64,000 nucleotides of DNA from Oceanospirillum sediminis (GCF_014164585.1 NZ_JACJFM010000001.1:186001-250000); one strand, 5' to 3'; shown: positions 18,173 to 27,213, counted from the stretch's first letter. Translations and numbers: made by a program. Notes: generated by a model from the letters alone, not told the origin.

Positions 18173-19132
18173 ATGAATACTGCAAAAACCGTGAAAAAAA
18201 TAGCCTGCGCACTGGGTTTCGGGCTGAGCATATTGTCATTATCGATCTCGGCGGCCGAACCGGATACTTGCCGGACGGTTCACTTTACTGATCCTGGCTG
18301 GGGCGATATCAACGCCACCAATGCGTTGGCAAGTGCTGTATTACAAGGTCTGGGCTATCAGACAGAGATCAGCACCCTGGCTGTACCTATCGGTTTTGAA
18401 GGCCTGAAGAACAATGAAATAGATGTGTTTCTGGGCAACTGGATGCCAGCACAGCAGAAGTTTATTGATAAATATGTACCTGCTGGGCAGGTGGATATTG
18501 TTGGTGAGAACCTGCAGGGGGCTAAGTTTACTCTGGCGGTGCCCCGTTACGCTTATGACGCGGGTGTAAAGGACTTTGCTGATCTGTCCCGTTTTGGTGA
18601 TCAGTTCCGTAATCGTATCTATGGTATTGAAGCTGGCGCACCGGCCAATCAGTTGCTGCAGGACATGATTGATAGCGGTGACTTCAGTCTGAACCGATGG
18701 CGTCTAGTGGAATCTGGCGAGCAGGGTGTACTGAGTCAGGTGAAGCGGGATATCAAACGTAAGCAGTTCATCGTGTTTCTGGGCTGGGAACCTCATCCGA
18801 TGAATACCAATTTTGATATCGCTTATCTGACCGGAGGGGATAAATATTTTGGTCCGAATTTTGGCGGAGCCACAGTACATACTCTGACCCGTAAAGGCTA
18901 TCAGCAGGAATGTACCAACGTGGGGCAGTTCCTGAATAACCTGAAATTCAGTCTGAATATGGAAAACCAGGTGATGGGTTACATCATGCAGGATGGCGAT
19001 AAACCTGCCACCGCAGCGCGCAAGTATCTGACGCAGAATCCGGATGTGCTCAAACAGTGGCTTAAGGGTGTGAAAACAGTACAGGGTGAGGCAGCACTGC
19101 CAGCAGTGCAGGCTTCACTGGGTATTCAGTAG
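18173..19132 (+). CDS. choX: Choline/betaine-type ABC transporter substrate-binding protein
   Basis: 319-residue periplasmic protein of the OpuAC/ProX class. The signal peptide ends near ISAAEP (residue 27). The mature start TCRTVHFTDPGWGDINATNALAS and the LGNWMPAQQKFIDKY block are characteristic of ChoX/CbcX-type receptors, with Trp and Tyr residues for the aromatic cage that holds the trimethylammonium group. AAGGA precedes ATG 18173. The next two genes are its permease and ATPase. The ligand is probably choline or choline-O-sulfate because betC is immediately upstream. Confidence 0.88.
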   Translation: MNTAKTVKKIACALGFGLSILSLSISAAEPDTCRTVHFTDPGWGDINATNALASAVLQGLGYQTEISTLAVPIGFEGLKNNEIDVFLGNWMPAQQKFIDKYVPAGQVDIVGENLQGAKFTLAVPRYAYDAGVKDFADLSRFGDQFRNRIYGIEAGAPANQLLQDMIDSGDFSLNRWRLVESGEQGVLSQVKRDIKRKQFIVFLGWEPHPMNTNFDIAYLTGGDKYFGPNFGGATVHTLTRKGYQQECTNVGQFLNNLKFSLNMENQVMGYIMQDGDKPATAARKYLTQNPDVLKQWLKGVKTVQGEAALPAVQASLGIQ

Positions 19133-19271
19133 CGTATTCATCTCTCTTATTCACCCTCTCTTATTCAGGTGCTCTTGTGTTACCGGGAGCATGTCATTGT
19201 CAGGGCAGAAATCAGCCGGAATAGGGTGATTCTCTGCTCTGCCTGAACCCTCTGTTTTTGCAGGTAAGCTC

Positions 19272-20117
19272 ATGAACTGGATTACAGAACATAAAATTCC
19301 ACTGGGACAATGGATGGAAGCTATTGTTGACTGGCTAACATCTAATGCCACTGGCTTTTTCGACAGTATCGCGTTTTTTCTGGAATGGATCATTCTGAAC
19401 CTGGTGGATATTTTTCAGTGGTTTCCACCTTTGGTTCCCATTGCACTGACCGCTTCAATTGCCTGGCTGTTACACCGCAGTGTGCCTCTGGTGGTATTTA
19501 TTACCGCTGCACTGCTGCTGATACTGAATATGGGGTACTGGCAGGAGATGCTGGAAACCTTTGTTCTCGTACTGACTGCGACCACGTTGTCGATTGTGGT
19601 TGGTGTACCTGTGGGTATCCTGGCGGCCCATAATCCCTGGCTGAATACTCTGTTAAGACCTGTGCTGGATCTGATGCAGACTATTCCAACATTTGTTTAT
19701 CTGATTCCTACACTGGTGCTGTTTGGTCTTGGAGTGGTTCCAGGCCTTATTTCCACCATTATTTTTGCCATTGCGGCTCCAATCCGACTGACCTGCCTGG
19801 GGATTACCCGAGTACCTGGCGAGCTGATTGAAGCGGGCAAAGCCTTTGGCGCAACCCCGATGAAACTCCTGTACAAAGTGGAGATTCCGGCAGCGATGCC
19901 TAACATCATGGCCGGGATTACCCAGTGCATTATGTTGTCGTTATCTATGGTAGTGATTGCGGCTCTGGTTGGGGCAGACGGCCTGGGTAAACCTGTAATT
20001 CGTGCACTGAATACAGTTGATATTGCACAGGGTTTCGAAGCCGGGCTGGCCATTGTGCTGGTTGCGATCATTCTGGATCGCATCTGTAAAACGCCGAATC
20101 TGAAAGAGGAGATCTGA
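19272..20117 (+). CDS. choW: Choline/betaine-type ABC transporter permease
   Basis: 281-residue inner-membrane permease of the ProW/OpuAB class with about six to seven helices. The EAA loop is visible as PGELIEAGKAFGATPMKLLYKVEIPAAMPNI (residues about 180-210), which contacts the ATPase. It follows choX by 139 bp and ends 3 bp before the ATPase gene. Together the three form a binding-protein-dependent importer for the substrate of choline sulfatase or its product. Confidence 0.9.
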   Translation: MNWITEHKIPLGQWMEAIVDWLTSNATGFFDSIAFFLEWIILNLVDIFQWFPPLVPIALTASIAWLLHRSVPLVVFITAALLLILNMGYWQEMLETFVLVLTATTLSIVVGVPVGILAAHNPWLNTLLRPVLDLMQTIPTFVYLIPTLVLFGLGVVPGLISTIIFAIAAPIRLTCLGITRVPGELIEAGKAFGATPMKLLYKVEIPAAMPNIMAGITQCIMLSLSMVVIAALVGADGLGKPVIRALNTVDIAQGFEAGLAIVLVAIILDRICKTPNLKEEI

Positions 20118-20120
20118 ACC

Positions 20121-21314
20121 ATGCAAGCGATCAGTATTCGTAATCTGGATGTGGTATTCGGAGATCAGACAGCACAAAGCCTGGCCCTGCTGGATCAGGG
20201 GAAAAGCCGTCAGGAAATTATCGAACAGGGCGGAGGTGTGGTTGGGGTACATAATGCCAGTATTGATGTTTCTCAGGGCGAGATCTGTGTCCTGATGGGT
20301 TTATCCGGGTCTGGCAAATCCAGTCTGTTGCGAGCGGTGAATGGCCTGAACCCGGTCAGCCGGGGGGAACTGCTGGTACGTGATGGCCAGCAGATGGTGG
20401 ATATTGGTTCCTGTGATGCCGCCACGCTGCGTCATATACGTACCAATCGGGTCTCTATGGTTTTCCAGAAATTTGCTCTGATGCCCTGGCTATCGGTACT
20501 GGAGAATGTAGCCTTCGGTCTGGAAATGCAGGGTTTTGCGAAGGAAGAGCGTTTAGCCCGTGCTCAGGAAAAGCTGGAGATGGTCGGGCTGGCAGAATGG
20601 GGGAGTAAGCTGCCCCATGAGTTGTCCGGAGGCATGCAGCAAAGGGTTGGTCTGGCAAGAGCGTTTGCGATAGACAGCGATATTCTGCTGATGGATGAAC
20701 CTTTCTCTGCACTGGACCCTCTGATCCGTAGTCAGTTGCAGGATGAACTGATTGAACTGCAACAGCAATTGAATAAGACCATCCTGTTTGTCAGCCATGA
20801 TCTGGATGAAGCCCTGAAAATTGGTACAAATATCGCCATTATGGAGTCTGCACGTATCGTCCAGCATGGTAAACCGGAGGATATTGTACTCAATCCAGGT
20901 AACGCTTATGTAGAAGAGTTTGTTGCGCATACTAACCCGTTGAATGTACTGCGAGGCCGTTCTCTGATGACAGATGTGACCGAGCTGAAGCGGAACGGAC
21001 ATACTCTGCAGCTTAATGCTCACGACAATACCTGTATCAGCACAGACAGCTCAGGTCAGGTCACAGGAGCTCATCGCCAGGACCAACCCTTATCGGTACA
21101 GCACTGGCATGAAGGCGACTGTCTGGATCAGCTGACCTGCGATACCCTGGTGATGACACCATCGGATATATCGATGCGTCGGGCTATTGAGATTCGCTAT
21201 CGCACAGGACAACCGGTATTGCTGAAAGAAGATAACCATCTGGTGGGTGTACTGTCCGATGTGAACTTCTATCACGCCTTATTAGGCAAGCACTTTACAG
21301 CGGCTTCGGCCTGA
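20121..21314 (+). CDS. choV: Choline/betaine-type ABC transporter ATP-binding protein
   Basis: 397-residue ATPase of the ProV/OpuAA class. The long N-terminal lead (residues 1-55), Walker A GLSGSGKSSLL, signature LSGGMQQRVGLARA and Walker B ILLMDEPFSALDP are all present. The C-terminal 110 residues are the extension typical of this subgroup, in the position where other members carry CBS domains, but weakly conserved here. It starts 3 bp after choW with GAGG upstream. Confidence 0.9.
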   Translation: MQAISIRNLDVVFGDQTAQSLALLDQGKSRQEIIEQGGGVVGVHNASIDVSQGEICVLMGLSGSGKSSLLRAVNGLNPVSRGELLVRDGQQMVDIGSCDAATLRHIRTNRVSMVFQKFALMPWLSVLENVAFGLEMQGFAKEERLARAQEKLEMVGLAEWGSKLPHELSGGMQQRVGLARAFAIDSDILLMDEPFSALDPLIRSQLQDELIELQQQLNKTILFVSHDLDEALKIGTNIAIMESARIVQHGKPEDIVLNPGNAYVEEFVAHTNPLNVLRGRSLMTDVTELKRNGHTLQLNAHDNTCISTDSSGQVTGAHRQDQPLSVQHWHEGDCLDQLTCDTLVMTPSDISMRRAIEIRYRTGQPVLLKEDNHLVGVLSDVNFYHALLGKHFTAASA

Positions 21315-21445
21315 CTATATCGGTGTAAGACGGAATTCAGCCTGATATCAAAGGAATCTGATAGTTCTGTGATATCAGCTGGTTCCCTTTGACCTGCCTG
21401 ATGCCTATGGGCATAGCAGATCTGATCTCTGTTGTGGAATAGATT

Positions 21446-23215
21446 ATGAGCACTCAACACTCCGGTGCTGCAGAAGCGATTCTGTATTGGCTGAAAAAGT
21501 GTCTGCCATTTCTGGCCTGGCAATCCCATATCAATCGACAATCACTCAGGGCGGATATCATTGCCGGTCTGACCGGCGCTATTGTTGTGCTGCCTCAGGG
21601 TGTGGCTTATGCCATGATTGCTGGTCTGCCACCGGAATACGGCTTGTACACGGCTATGGTAACGCCAGTGATTGCCGGGTTATTCGGTTCTTCTCTGCAC
21701 CTTGTTTCCGGTCCAGCAGCAGCTATTTCTATTGTGGTATTCAGTGTGGTCAGTGGAGTAGTGCCACCAGATAGCGGGTTGTTTATTCCGGCAGTTCTGA
21801 CGCTGACACTGTTAACCGGACTGATTCAACTCGGGCTTGGCCTGGCCCGACTGGGAACCCTGGTTAATTTTATCTCTCATACCGTGGTTATCGGCTTTAC
21901 CGCAGGGGCTGCCGTTCTGATCGCCACCAGTCAGATGAAATATACCCTGGGCATTGATGTGCCTTCAGGCAGTTCTTTTTTTGCCAGCTGGCAGTTTATT
22001 GTGCAGCAACTTCCACAAACCAATGGTTATGCTCTGTTGATAGCGCTCAGCACTATGGTCGTTGTGCTGCTGGTACGACGTATCAATCCCGCATTACCTG
22101 CGATGCTGATTGGCATGATAACCGGTAGCCTGTTGTGCTGGTTGCTGGAGGGTGCTGACCAGGGCGTAGTCCTGCTGGGAGCGCTCTCCGGCCAGTTACC
22201 GGAGCTTGCCTGGCCGGAGCTGTCACTACAGACCATCAGTGAATTATTACCGGGTGCAGTGGCTGTGGCTGTACTGGGACTGGTAGAAGCGGTATCAATA
22301 GCCCGTGCCATAGCTCTGCGCTCTGGTCAGCGTATTGAAGGCAATCAGGAGTTTATCGGGCAAGGGCTTTCTAATATGGTAGGCAGCTTTTTCTCCTGCT
22401 ATGCCGGATCGGGGTCTTTTACTCGTACCGGTGTCAATTACGAAGCCGGGGCGCAAACCCCTCTGGCAGCCATTTTTGCCGCATTGATCTTGCTGCTGAT
22501 ATTACTTTATTTGCCTGAGGTTACGGTGTTTCTGCCGCTGCCAGTGATGGCTGGCACCATCCTGCTGATTGCCTGGGGGCTGATTGATCAGCACCATATC
22601 ACTCGGATATTGCGCAGCAATAAACAGGAAATTGCCGTATTTCTGCTGACTTTTACTGCAACCCTTGTGGTTGAACTGGAGTACTCCGTTTATCTGGGAG
22701 TCGCGCTGTCGCTGATTCTTTATTTACAAAAGACATCCCGGCCACAAGTGACTGAAGTGGCACCAAAATCTTTTTCGCCAGGTCTGGATCTGCGCAGTAC
22801 AGAGCGTTTTGATCTGCCGGTGCTCCCTCAACTAAAGCTGTTGCGTATTGATGGCTCGGTATTTTTTGGGGCGACGGATCATATTCAGCAATTACTGCAG
22901 CAGCACAGTGAACCCGCGAATAAGCAAAAGCAAGATATTCTGCTGGTGTGTTCCGGGATTAACTTTATTGATCTGGCCGGAGCCGACATGTTGTGGCAGG
23001 AAGCAAAGCGACTGGAGCATTCCGGACAGCATTTATATTTTTGTTCAGTGAAACATGCTGTGATGGAAACACTGTCTCAGTCGGGCTATCTCGATCAGAT
23101 CGGAGAGGCGCGCTTTTTCACCACCACAGAAGCTGCTTTGTCTGCGCTGACTGAGCATACTTCTGCACCCTCAGGCTGTGAGCAATGCCATAATAAGATT
23201 TTCAATCAATGCTAA
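21446..23215 (+). CDS. SulP family anion transporter with STAS domain
   Basis: 589-residue SLC26/SulP transporter: about 12-14 helices (residues 20-430) starting with the family signature around GAIVVLPQGVAYAMIAGLPPEYGLYTAM, then a cytoplasmic STAS domain (about 455-575) with LVCSGINFIDLAGADML. It probably carries sulfate. Placed right after betC and the choline ABC genes, it could move the sulfate freed from choline-O-sulfate, though SulP proteins generally import, and bicarbonate is a known alternative substrate of this family. A CEQCH motif lies near the C-terminus. Confidence 0.88.
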   Translation: MSTQHSGAAEAILYWLKKCLPFLAWQSHINRQSLRADIIAGLTGAIVVLPQGVAYAMIAGLPPEYGLYTAMVTPVIAGLFGSSLHLVSGPAAAISIVVFSVVSGVVPPDSGLFIPAVLTLTLLTGLIQLGLGLARLGTLVNFISHTVVIGFTAGAAVLIATSQMKYTLGIDVPSGSSFFASWQFIVQQLPQTNGYALLIALSTMVVVLLVRRINPALPAMLIGMITGSLLCWLLEGADQGVVLLGALSGQLPELAWPELSLQTISELLPGAVAVAVLGLVEAVSIARAIALRSGQRIEGNQEFIGQGLSNMVGSFFSCYAGSGSFTRTGVNYEAGAQTPLAAIFAALILLLILLYLPEVTVFLPLPVMAGTILLIAWGLIDQHHITRILRSNKQEIAVFLLTFTATLVVELEYSVYLGVALSLILYLQKTSRPQVTEVAPKSFSPGLDLRSTERFDLPVLPQLKLLRIDGSVFFGATDHIQQLLQQHSEPANKQKQDILLVCSGINFIDLAGADMLWQEAKRLEHSGQHLYFCSVKHAVMETLSQSGYLDQIGEARFFTTTEAALSALTEHTSAPSGCEQCHNKIFNQC

Positions 23216-23275
23216 TAAAAAAGCCCTGCTTGCCCCTGTACTCAGAGTTTCACCTGATACCAGAAGAAGCAGGGC
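23213..23275 (-). terminator. Hairpin between SulP and safD genes
   Basis: GCCCTGCTT and AAGCAGGGC (9 bp, perfect) flank a 35-base loop. On the minus strand a TTTTTTATTAG run follows, so it can end safD transcription; it also lies just behind the SulP stop. The 160 bp between it and the safD stop hold nothing recognised. Confidence 0.55.
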
Positions 23276-23442
23276 CTTGCCGCCTGTTAACTGAATAAGT
23301 ACCTGAATCAACGCTTGATAAAAGCCAGCGGAAGCTGGAAAATCCGGCTGCTTTTAGCAGGGAGCCATTATTCAGGCATTTAACTCAGGGCAAACGAGTC
23401 AATCGAACATCAGATCTACCGGGGTTATCAGATCTGTCGGGG

Positions 23443-24813
23443 TTAGAGCACCAGAGTCTTGGTAAAGCTCATCTCACGAATCGCGTATTTGATACCTTCA
23501 CGACCGACACCGCTCTCTTTTACACCACCAAATGGGAAATGCTCAGTACGGAAGCCCGGACCATCATTCGCGGCCAACGTACCTACATCCAGTTCTTCAA
23601 ACAGACGACGAATCAGAGCCAGATTATTGGTGAAAATACCACCCTGCAGGCCGTAAGCTGTGTTATTGATGATCGGAATAATGGCGTCCACATCATCAAA
23701 CTTAAACAGAGGCATAACCGGGCCAAAGGCTTCTTCCACCATCAGCTCACACTCCGGGTCAACGTTCTCCAGAATCGTCGGATAGACAAAAGCCCCTTCG
23801 TACTGATTGCCCATTGCCACGGTTGCACCACGCTCAATGGCGTCTTCAATAAAACCACGTACCTGATCAGCTGCACCCTGGTGAATCAGAGGGCCGATAA
23901 AGGTCTCATCTTTTGCCGGATCACCCACTACCAGCTCTGAGCTTTTCTCAACCAGCAGATCACGGAAAGCATCATAAACTTTTTCATGTACAAACAGACG
24001 CTTAGCAGCAGTACAACGCTGTCCGGCAGTGGCGAAACGCTGATTAATGGCGGCCTTTACTGCACCTTCCAGATCGGCATCATCCATTACGATCAGAGGA
24101 TCATTACCGCCCAGTTCCAGCAGCAGCTTTTTATAGCCTGCAGCAGCAGCGATCGCATTGGCAGCCGCAGTACCGCCGGTAAAGTTAATGGCATGAATAT
24201 CCGGATGTGCATTCAGACGATCCAGCTCTTTCATTTCTGGCATGCAGAACTGCAGCACATTCTCAGGAATACCTGCCTCATGGCACAGCTCAACCAGACG
24301 CCGGGCTGTGGCAGTATTCTGAGGACCGGGTTTAAACAGTACACTGTTACCCGCCGCATAAGCTGGCCCGATCTTATGAATCGCAATATTGATCGGGAAG
24401 TTAAACGGTGTGATGCAGAAAATCGTACCCAGTGGACGCCAGCAAACAATACCGATTTTCTTACCCATGCTGGCATAGGCATCTGAATCCAATGCTTCAC
24501 CGGTAATCTGACGGGCTTCTTCGCTACAGGCAATGGTTGCATTCACTGCGCGCATCATCTCAACACGGGAGTCAGAGATGGTTTTACCGGTTTCACGGGT
24601 GATCAGCTGAGCCAGATCTTCAGAGTGCTCTTTCAGCAGTTCGGCCAGACGGGCCAGCACATTGGCACGCTCAAATGCAGAACTGTCACGCTGGGTTTTG
24701 TGACCGGTTTTCAGCAGAGCCAGCTTCTGTTCCACCTGATCCCATGAGGTGTACTGGTATTCACCGATTGGCTCATTGTTATATGGATTCACTAAGGAAT
24801 AAGTTTGACTCAT
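23443..24813 (-). CDS. safD: Aldehyde dehydrogenase, probable sulfoacetaldehyde dehydrogenase (SafD-like)
   Basis: 456-residue NAD(P)-dependent aldehyde dehydrogenase (about 49 kDa). It carries ITPFNFPINIAIHKIGPA, LELGGND with the general-base glutamate, and catalytic Cys267 in ATAGQRCTAAK. It overlaps the TSUP exporter gene by 4 bp. That pairing, the size, and the presence of tpa without xsc match the taurine-nitrogen route described for Neptuniibacter caesariensis: taurine to sulfoacetaldehyde to sulfoacetate, with export by SafE (DUF81/TSUP). Other short-chain semialdehyde substrates (succinate, phosphonoacetaldehyde) cannot be excluded from sequence alone. Confidence 0.75.
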   Translation of the reverse strand: MSQTYSLVNPYNNEPIGEYQYTSWDQVEQKLALLKTGHKTQRDSSAFERANVLARLAELLKEHSEDLAQLITRETGKTISDSRVEMMRAVNATIACSEEARQITGEALDSDAYASMGKKIGIVCWRPLGTIFCITPFNFPINIAIHKIGPAYAAGNSVLFKPGPQNTATARRLVELCHEAGIPENVLQFCMPEMKELDRLNAHPDIHAINFTGGTAAANAIAAAAGYKKLLLELGGNDPLIVMDDADLEGAVKAAINQRFATAGQRCTAAKRLFVHEKVYDAFRDLLVEKSSELVVGDPAKDETFIGPLIHQGAADQVRGFIEDAIERGATVAMGNQYEGAFVYPTILENVDPECELMVEEAFGPVMPLFKFDDVDAIIPIINNTAYGLQGGIFTNNLALIRRLFEELDVGTLAANDGPGFRTEHFPFGGVKESGVGREGIKYAIREMSFTKTLVL

Positions 24814-25619
24814 GGCTGAACCCCCATCTGAATCAGTTGATAAATAATGCGCCCGGCAGCACAGAACAGTGCCACTTTCATCAGGGCAAAAAAGACTTTA
24901 GTATTGATATAACCCAGCACAATCACACCCAGCCTGGCTCCAATCACGGCTGCCAGACTCAGGATAGCGATCACTTCTGCGTTATCGATAAAAGAGAACC
25001 CCAGGAACAGGTAAGCCGGAATCTTTGTCAGGTGGGCAAACAGCTGCATCAGGGATTTATTGCTGACCACTTCTTCTTTGGTCAGATCATCACGGATAAA
25101 AAACACCGCCAGCAAAGGATCGATTGCTCCGGCAATAATGCCCAGGCTTCCGGTAGCGATGCCGACCCAGAAGAAATTCTTATCCTGAATTTTCAACTGT
25201 GGCATGCGCTTCGGTTTAAACAGGGTATACAGAATCAGGCCAACCAGAATCAGCAGCGGGAAGAACTCCCCGATATACTTCACGATAAACAGTGTGGTCA
25301 CTGTTGCGCCCAGTACAGCACCGATACCAAAAGGAATACACATGCCCCAGCGGATACTGGAACGTAAAAACCAGCTGCGCGCGGCATTGTTGAACACCTG
25401 AACCGTGCCATGAATTGCCACCAGCGGACGCACCGGCATATAGACACTCATCGCGGCAAACATAAGCACGCCACCTGCCATTCCGGTAATGGAAGTGATC
25501 ATAGAAGCCAGAGCAATGGCCAGCGATAACCAGAGCATGCTGGTATAGGAGAGTTCAACAATTTCCACGTCTGCATTGATCCTGCAATATTTTGATACTG
25601 GCAGAGTAAGAAATTGCAC
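24810..25619 (-). CDS. safE: TSUP/TauE (DUF81) family exporter, probable sulfoacetate exporter (SafE-like)
   Basis: Up to 269-residue membrane protein with eight or so helices, of the TSUP (DUF81) family that includes TauE and SafE. It has paired N- and C-half glycine-rich helices (MITSITGMAGGVLMFAAM; GARLGVIVLGYINTK). The start is uncertain: GTG 25619 has no ribosome-binding site, and GTG 25568 or ATG 25538 would begin closer to the first helix. It is first in a two-gene operon with safD, so it most likely exports the acid that SafD makes. Confidence 0.75.
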   Translation of the reverse strand: MQFLTLPVSKYCRINADVEIVELSYTSMLWLSLAIALASMITSITGMAGGVLMFAAMSVYMPVRPLVAIHGTVQVFNNAARSWFLRSSIRWGMCIPFGIGAVLGATVTTLFIVKYIGEFFPLLILVGLILYTLFKPKRMPQLKIQDKNFFWVGIATGSLGIIAGAIDPLLAVFFIRDDLTKEEVVSNKSLMQLFAHLTKIPAYLFLGFSFIDNAEVIAILSLAAVIGARLGVIVLGYINTKVFFALMKVALFCAAGRIIYQLIQMGVQP

Positions 25620-25628
25620 AGAATGACC

Positions 25629-25638
25629 ATAGGACCAG
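25629..25638 (-). promoter_or_regulatory. Candidate TauR box upstream of safE
   Basis: ATAGGACCAG (CTGGTCCTAT on the minus strand) just before the safE reading frame. It matches 8 of 10 bases of the box before tpa and tauZ. Its position next to the longest start codon favours a later start for safE. Confidence 0.35.
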
Positions 25639-25649
25639 TTAGCAGAGTT

Positions 25650-26056
25650 TTGGTGTCCACCTTAAGCCGGGTTCAGCATATTAAAAAGGCTATCGAAGCA
25701 GAACGAGTCTGCTTCCGGATCATATGATTTTTCACGATCTGCTGACACTGTTTGAAGAGGGTGGCTATCGAATGAACGTTCGCTTGCAGTGTCGATTTTA
25801 TATTCCAGCGTTGCGTTTGGTTGAGAGAGGAATGGGCGTATGTATTCTTGATCCGATCTCGGTCTATAGCTATCACAGCGATGCCCAATCGGGCAAAGTG
25901 GTGTTCCGTTGTTTTGAACCAGAGGTATTTTTGAAAACGGCTATTATGTATCCCTCTGGTGTACCGCAATCTATGATCACCCAGGAGTTTGCCGGGCGGC
26001 TGCGGGAAAAGATCGCTTACCTGCAAAATAATCCAGAGCAGTTACTAGATTGGTAA
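25650..26056 (+). pseudogene. Remnant of a LysR family regulator
   Basis: The frame from ATG 25724 to 26056 codes about 110 residues that read as the C-terminal half of a LysR effector domain (EEGGYRMNVRLQ, then ALRLVERGMGVCILDPISVY, ending in REKIAYLQNN). No DNA-binding domain precedes it in frame. In another frame (25650-25724) STLSRVQHIKKAIEAE looks like a LysR recognition helix. The simplest reading is a LysR gene that lost its middle and shifted frame, beside and divergent from safE, which it may once have regulated. Confidence 0.6.
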
Positions 26057-26184
26057 CCCACTGAAATCAAAATGTATTTCAGGGCTGAAGTACATTGCAG
26101 AAACAGTAGCCCAGAGATGTTCCGAAATCAGCTGGCTGCTATAAGCAGCCGTCATATTCTCCGCTACCAGCCTGATAGAAGAGA

Positions 26185-26505
26185 TTAATCGTCCGGCTCA
26201 TCGCTGACTTCAACGACGCCATCAATAATTCTCACCGGATACACATCCACATTTTCATACGCTGGAGGTGCAGTCACCTCACCACTACGCAGACAGAAAC
26301 GAGCACCGTGACGAGGGCATACGATCTCACCATCCTCGATACAACCACCTTCCAGCGAGCCGTTATCGTGGGTGCACAGATTTTCGATTGCGTGGAACTC
26401 ACCATCAACGTTAGCCACTAAAAGCTCAACATCATCCTCGGTGGTTACCAGTTGGTATTCGCCATCTGCGATAGCCGCAGCAACATCAACTTTAATCCAG
26501 GCCAT
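26185..26505 (-). CDS. Rieske [2Fe-2S] ferredoxin-type protein
   Basis: 106-residue soluble protein with the Rieske pattern C-T-H...C-P-R-H (CTHDNG and CPRHGARF), which holds a 2Fe-2S cluster by two Cys and two His, as in the ferredoxin components of ring-hydroxylating dioxygenases. ATG 26505 (MAWIKVDV) is chosen because family members begin here; the frame is open further upstream. It is the last gene of the suf run, 151 bp after sufT. With no oxygenase nearby, it is probably an electron carrier or scaffold-linked protein of the SUF system. Confidence 0.85.
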   Translation of the reverse strand: MAWIKVDVAAAIADGEYQLVTTEDDVELLVANVDGEFHAIENLCTHDNGSLEGGCIEDGEIVCPRHGARFCLRSGEVTAPPAYENVDVYPVRIIDGVVEVSDEPDD

Positions 26506-26656
26506 ATTTTTCTCAGCTAATCTGTTGTTATAAAGTTCTTTAATTCTATTTTTATCTATCTGATCCGATATACAAAAATAGCTTCCGGGCCAGAGCAATG
26601 GCAAGGAAGCTATTTAAAATTGCGCTTATCTAATATCTGAAGCCATCATTCAGCAA

Positions 26657-27202
26657 TCAGAACATACCGGTTTCCAGCTTGGCATCTTCCGACATCATAT
26701 CCCGGCTCCAGGGAGGATCGAAGACGATTTCGGTCAGTACTTTAGATACCTGAGGTGCTCCCAGAATCTTACGACGGGCATCTTCGGCAATCACATCACC
26801 CATACCACAACCCGGTGCGGTCAGGGTCATCTTGATGATCACCACGGTTTCACCGGTCAGCAGTTGGTCGATACGACAGCCATAGACTAATCCCAGATCT
26901 ACGATATTGACCGGAATTTCCGGGTCATAACAGGTACGCAGCTGCTCCCAGACATACTCTTCCAGCTCTTTCGCTGAAGCGGTTTCCGGCAGACTGGGGC
27001 GTGCTTTCGCTTCACCGCCAATAGCATCCAGATTATAGCTTTCGATCAAATACAAACGGCTTTCAAAACCGACACTGACACTGCCGCCCTTCGCCTGCAT
27101 CACGATCACCTCACCGCCTTCCGGCAGAGTGACGGTTTTACCGAACGGGATGGAGATCGCTTCCACATCCCGTTGCAGAATGATTTTATCGTCTTTTTTC
27201 AT
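26657..27202 (-). CDS. sufT: SufT family Fe-S cluster assembly/maturation protein (DUF59/MIP18)
   Basis: 181-residue protein: a beta-rich N-terminal segment (residues 1-65), then a MIP18/DUF59 domain (about 75-170) with YDPEIPVNIVDLGLVYG and the conserved Cys in TLTAPGCGMGDVI. SufT proteins help mature 2Fe-2S/4Fe-4S enzymes such as lipoate synthase and aconitase when demand is high. AAG-rich start MKKDDK at 27202 lies 11 bp after the sufS stop, so they are co-transcribed. Confidence 0.88.
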   Translation of the reverse strand: MKKDDKIILQRDVEAISIPFGKTVTLPEGGEVIVMQAKGGSVSVGFESRLYLIESYNLDAIGGEAKARPSLPETASAKELEEYVWEQLRTCYDPEIPVNIVDLGLVYGCRIDQLLTGETVVIIKMTLTAPGCGMGDVIAEDARRKILGAPQVSKVLTEIVFDPPWSRDMMSEDAKLETGMF

Positions 27203-27213
27203 TCACCGGCCCC

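Noticed and set aside
24675-25367. 230-residue plus-strand reading frame
   Set aside because: Antisense to safD and safE; His/Gln-rich composition typical of a shadow frame.
25673-26026. 117-residue minus-strand reading frame
   Set aside because: The opposite strand encodes a recognisable LysR C-terminus, so this is its shadow.
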